Shown: piece after piece, positions 52,205-52,536 of the stretch
How the letters are laid out: every line of letters begins with the position of its first letter
Numbering within the stretch: the stretch's first letter is position 1
Source of the DNA: an uncultured Pelagibacteraceae bacterium
GTDB lineage: Bacteria; Pseudomonadota; Alphaproteobacteria; Pelagibacterales; Pelagibacteraceae
Assembly: GCA_902634305.1 (NCBI GenBank)
Contig: CACPJJ010000008.1
Coordinates: forward strand, 1-52,536
Length of the DNA: 52,536 nucleotides
Direction of reading: 5' to 3'
Position numbers and translations under genes: made by a program
Notes under the pieces: model-generated
Database searches by the model: none
What the model saw: only the letters and a program-made list of their open reading frames with translations
Told to the model about the DNA's origin: nothing

Positions 52205-52536
52205 GTTTTTTAATACTTGGTTTCATTACGGGTTTGAGTTTAATTTTTGCAATCGGGGCTCAAAATATTTTTGTAATTGAACAAGGTTTAAAGAAACAAT
52301 ATGTTTTTTTAGTTTGTTTAATTTGTTCAATATCAGACTTAATTTTAATTTTTTTAGGAATATTTTTATTTGAATATTTTAAAATTTACTTCACAAAAAA
52401 TGTTGAATTAATTTTTAATATATTGCTTTTTATCTTCTTAATTTACTTTATTTATAGCAAAGTAAGGTCTTTATATAAAAGATCAGAGATAAACTTTGAA
52501 GGCAGCAATTTATCCCTTAAAAATATAATAATTAAA
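52201..52536 (+). CDS. LysE/ArgO-family amino acid exporter, N-terminal part
   Basis: The window ends in this gene (112 codons seen, still open). FAIGAQNIFVIEQGLKKQYV in the first helix-loop is the LysE/ArgO signature, and VCLICSISDLILIFLGIFLF is the next helix. Export of basic amino acids is expected. The start ATG overlaps the MFS stop by 4 bases. Confidence 0.85.
   Translation, partial: MSFLILGFITGLSLIFAIGAQNIFVIEQGLKKQYVFLVCLICSISDLILIFLGIFLFEYFKIYFTKNVELIFNILLFIFLIYFIYSKVRSLYKRSEINFEGSNLSLKNIIIK

Noticed and set aside
1..52536. tRNA, rRNA, CRISPR, prophage or insertion sequence
   Set aside because: No direct repeat arrays, transposase-like or phage-like proteins, and spacers are too short for tRNA or rRNA genes except a few that show no cloverleaf by eye.

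Overview
The window is very AT-rich and almost wholly coding: genes are separated by 0-150 bases, many overlap by 1, 4 or 8 bases, and no stretch over 300 bases lacks a gene. Gene content (IscR-Suf iron-sulfur operon, aerobic CO-dehydrogenase-like molybdenum hydroxylase, many DMT exporters, 2-oxoglutarate dioxygenases, DUF1244, HisN-type phosphatase, AsmA-like protein) points to a streamlined marine alphaproteobacterium, most likely of the SAR11/Pelagibacterales type. This is inferred from style and content, not from a marker gene. I saw no rRNA, tRNA, CRISPR array, phage gene or insertion sequence. Both ends cut genes (an AsmA-like protein on the left, a LysE/ArgO exporter on the right).

Layout. 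1-4371: AsmA-like gene end, tyrS, anmK, a small alpha/beta hydrolase. 4372-10868: iscR-sufBCDS-sufU-sufT-sufA plus a 62-residue unknown, one tight operon behind a promoter whose -35 lies in a perfect inverted repeat. 10870-17077: glnA, YbaK-type deacylase, DMT permeases, homocysteine methyltransferase, TauE/SafE, moaB, DUF1244. 17108-25834: molybdenum block, with coxG, coxSLM (form II active-site loop AYRGAGR), an XdhC/CoxI maturation factor split into two genes around a 44-residue membrane peptide, YjbQ, a MocA-type nucleotidyltransferase, and opposing moaACDE. Between them these genes make most of the cofactor and one enzyme that uses it. 25885-31161: PhyH dioxygenase, GYD protein, then ALDH, HpaI-type aldolase, ROK kinase and FAH hydrolase, which look like a carbon-acid or sugar-acid pathway. 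31170-35436: ccdA, DMT, GBBH-like dioxygenase, HisN-like phosphatase, class I glutamine amidotransferase.

35498-42427: a peptide-type ABC transporter (binding protein, two permeases, one fused double ATPase) followed by a secreted serine hydrolase and an AhpD-like protein. A long hairpin separates the binding-protein gene from the permeases. 42428-46161: nine minus-strand genes, nearly all small, packed head to tail behind one promoter with a perfect 9-bp inverted repeat. They include a dehydrogenase, two SMR-family proteins that lack the usual catalytic glutamate, a glutathione-dependent-isomerase-like protein, and VOC, SnoaL-like and DUF1330 proteins. I consider this the best candidate for an undescribed system. 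46253-49469: cysK, cysE, a previously easy-to-miss 39-residue protein with 11 cysteines, a persulfide-dioxygenase-like hydrolase and a 1-Cys peroxiredoxin, a sulfur/thiol/oxidant block. 49523-52536: Asp/Glu racemase, alpha/beta hydrolase, MFS permease and the LysE start.
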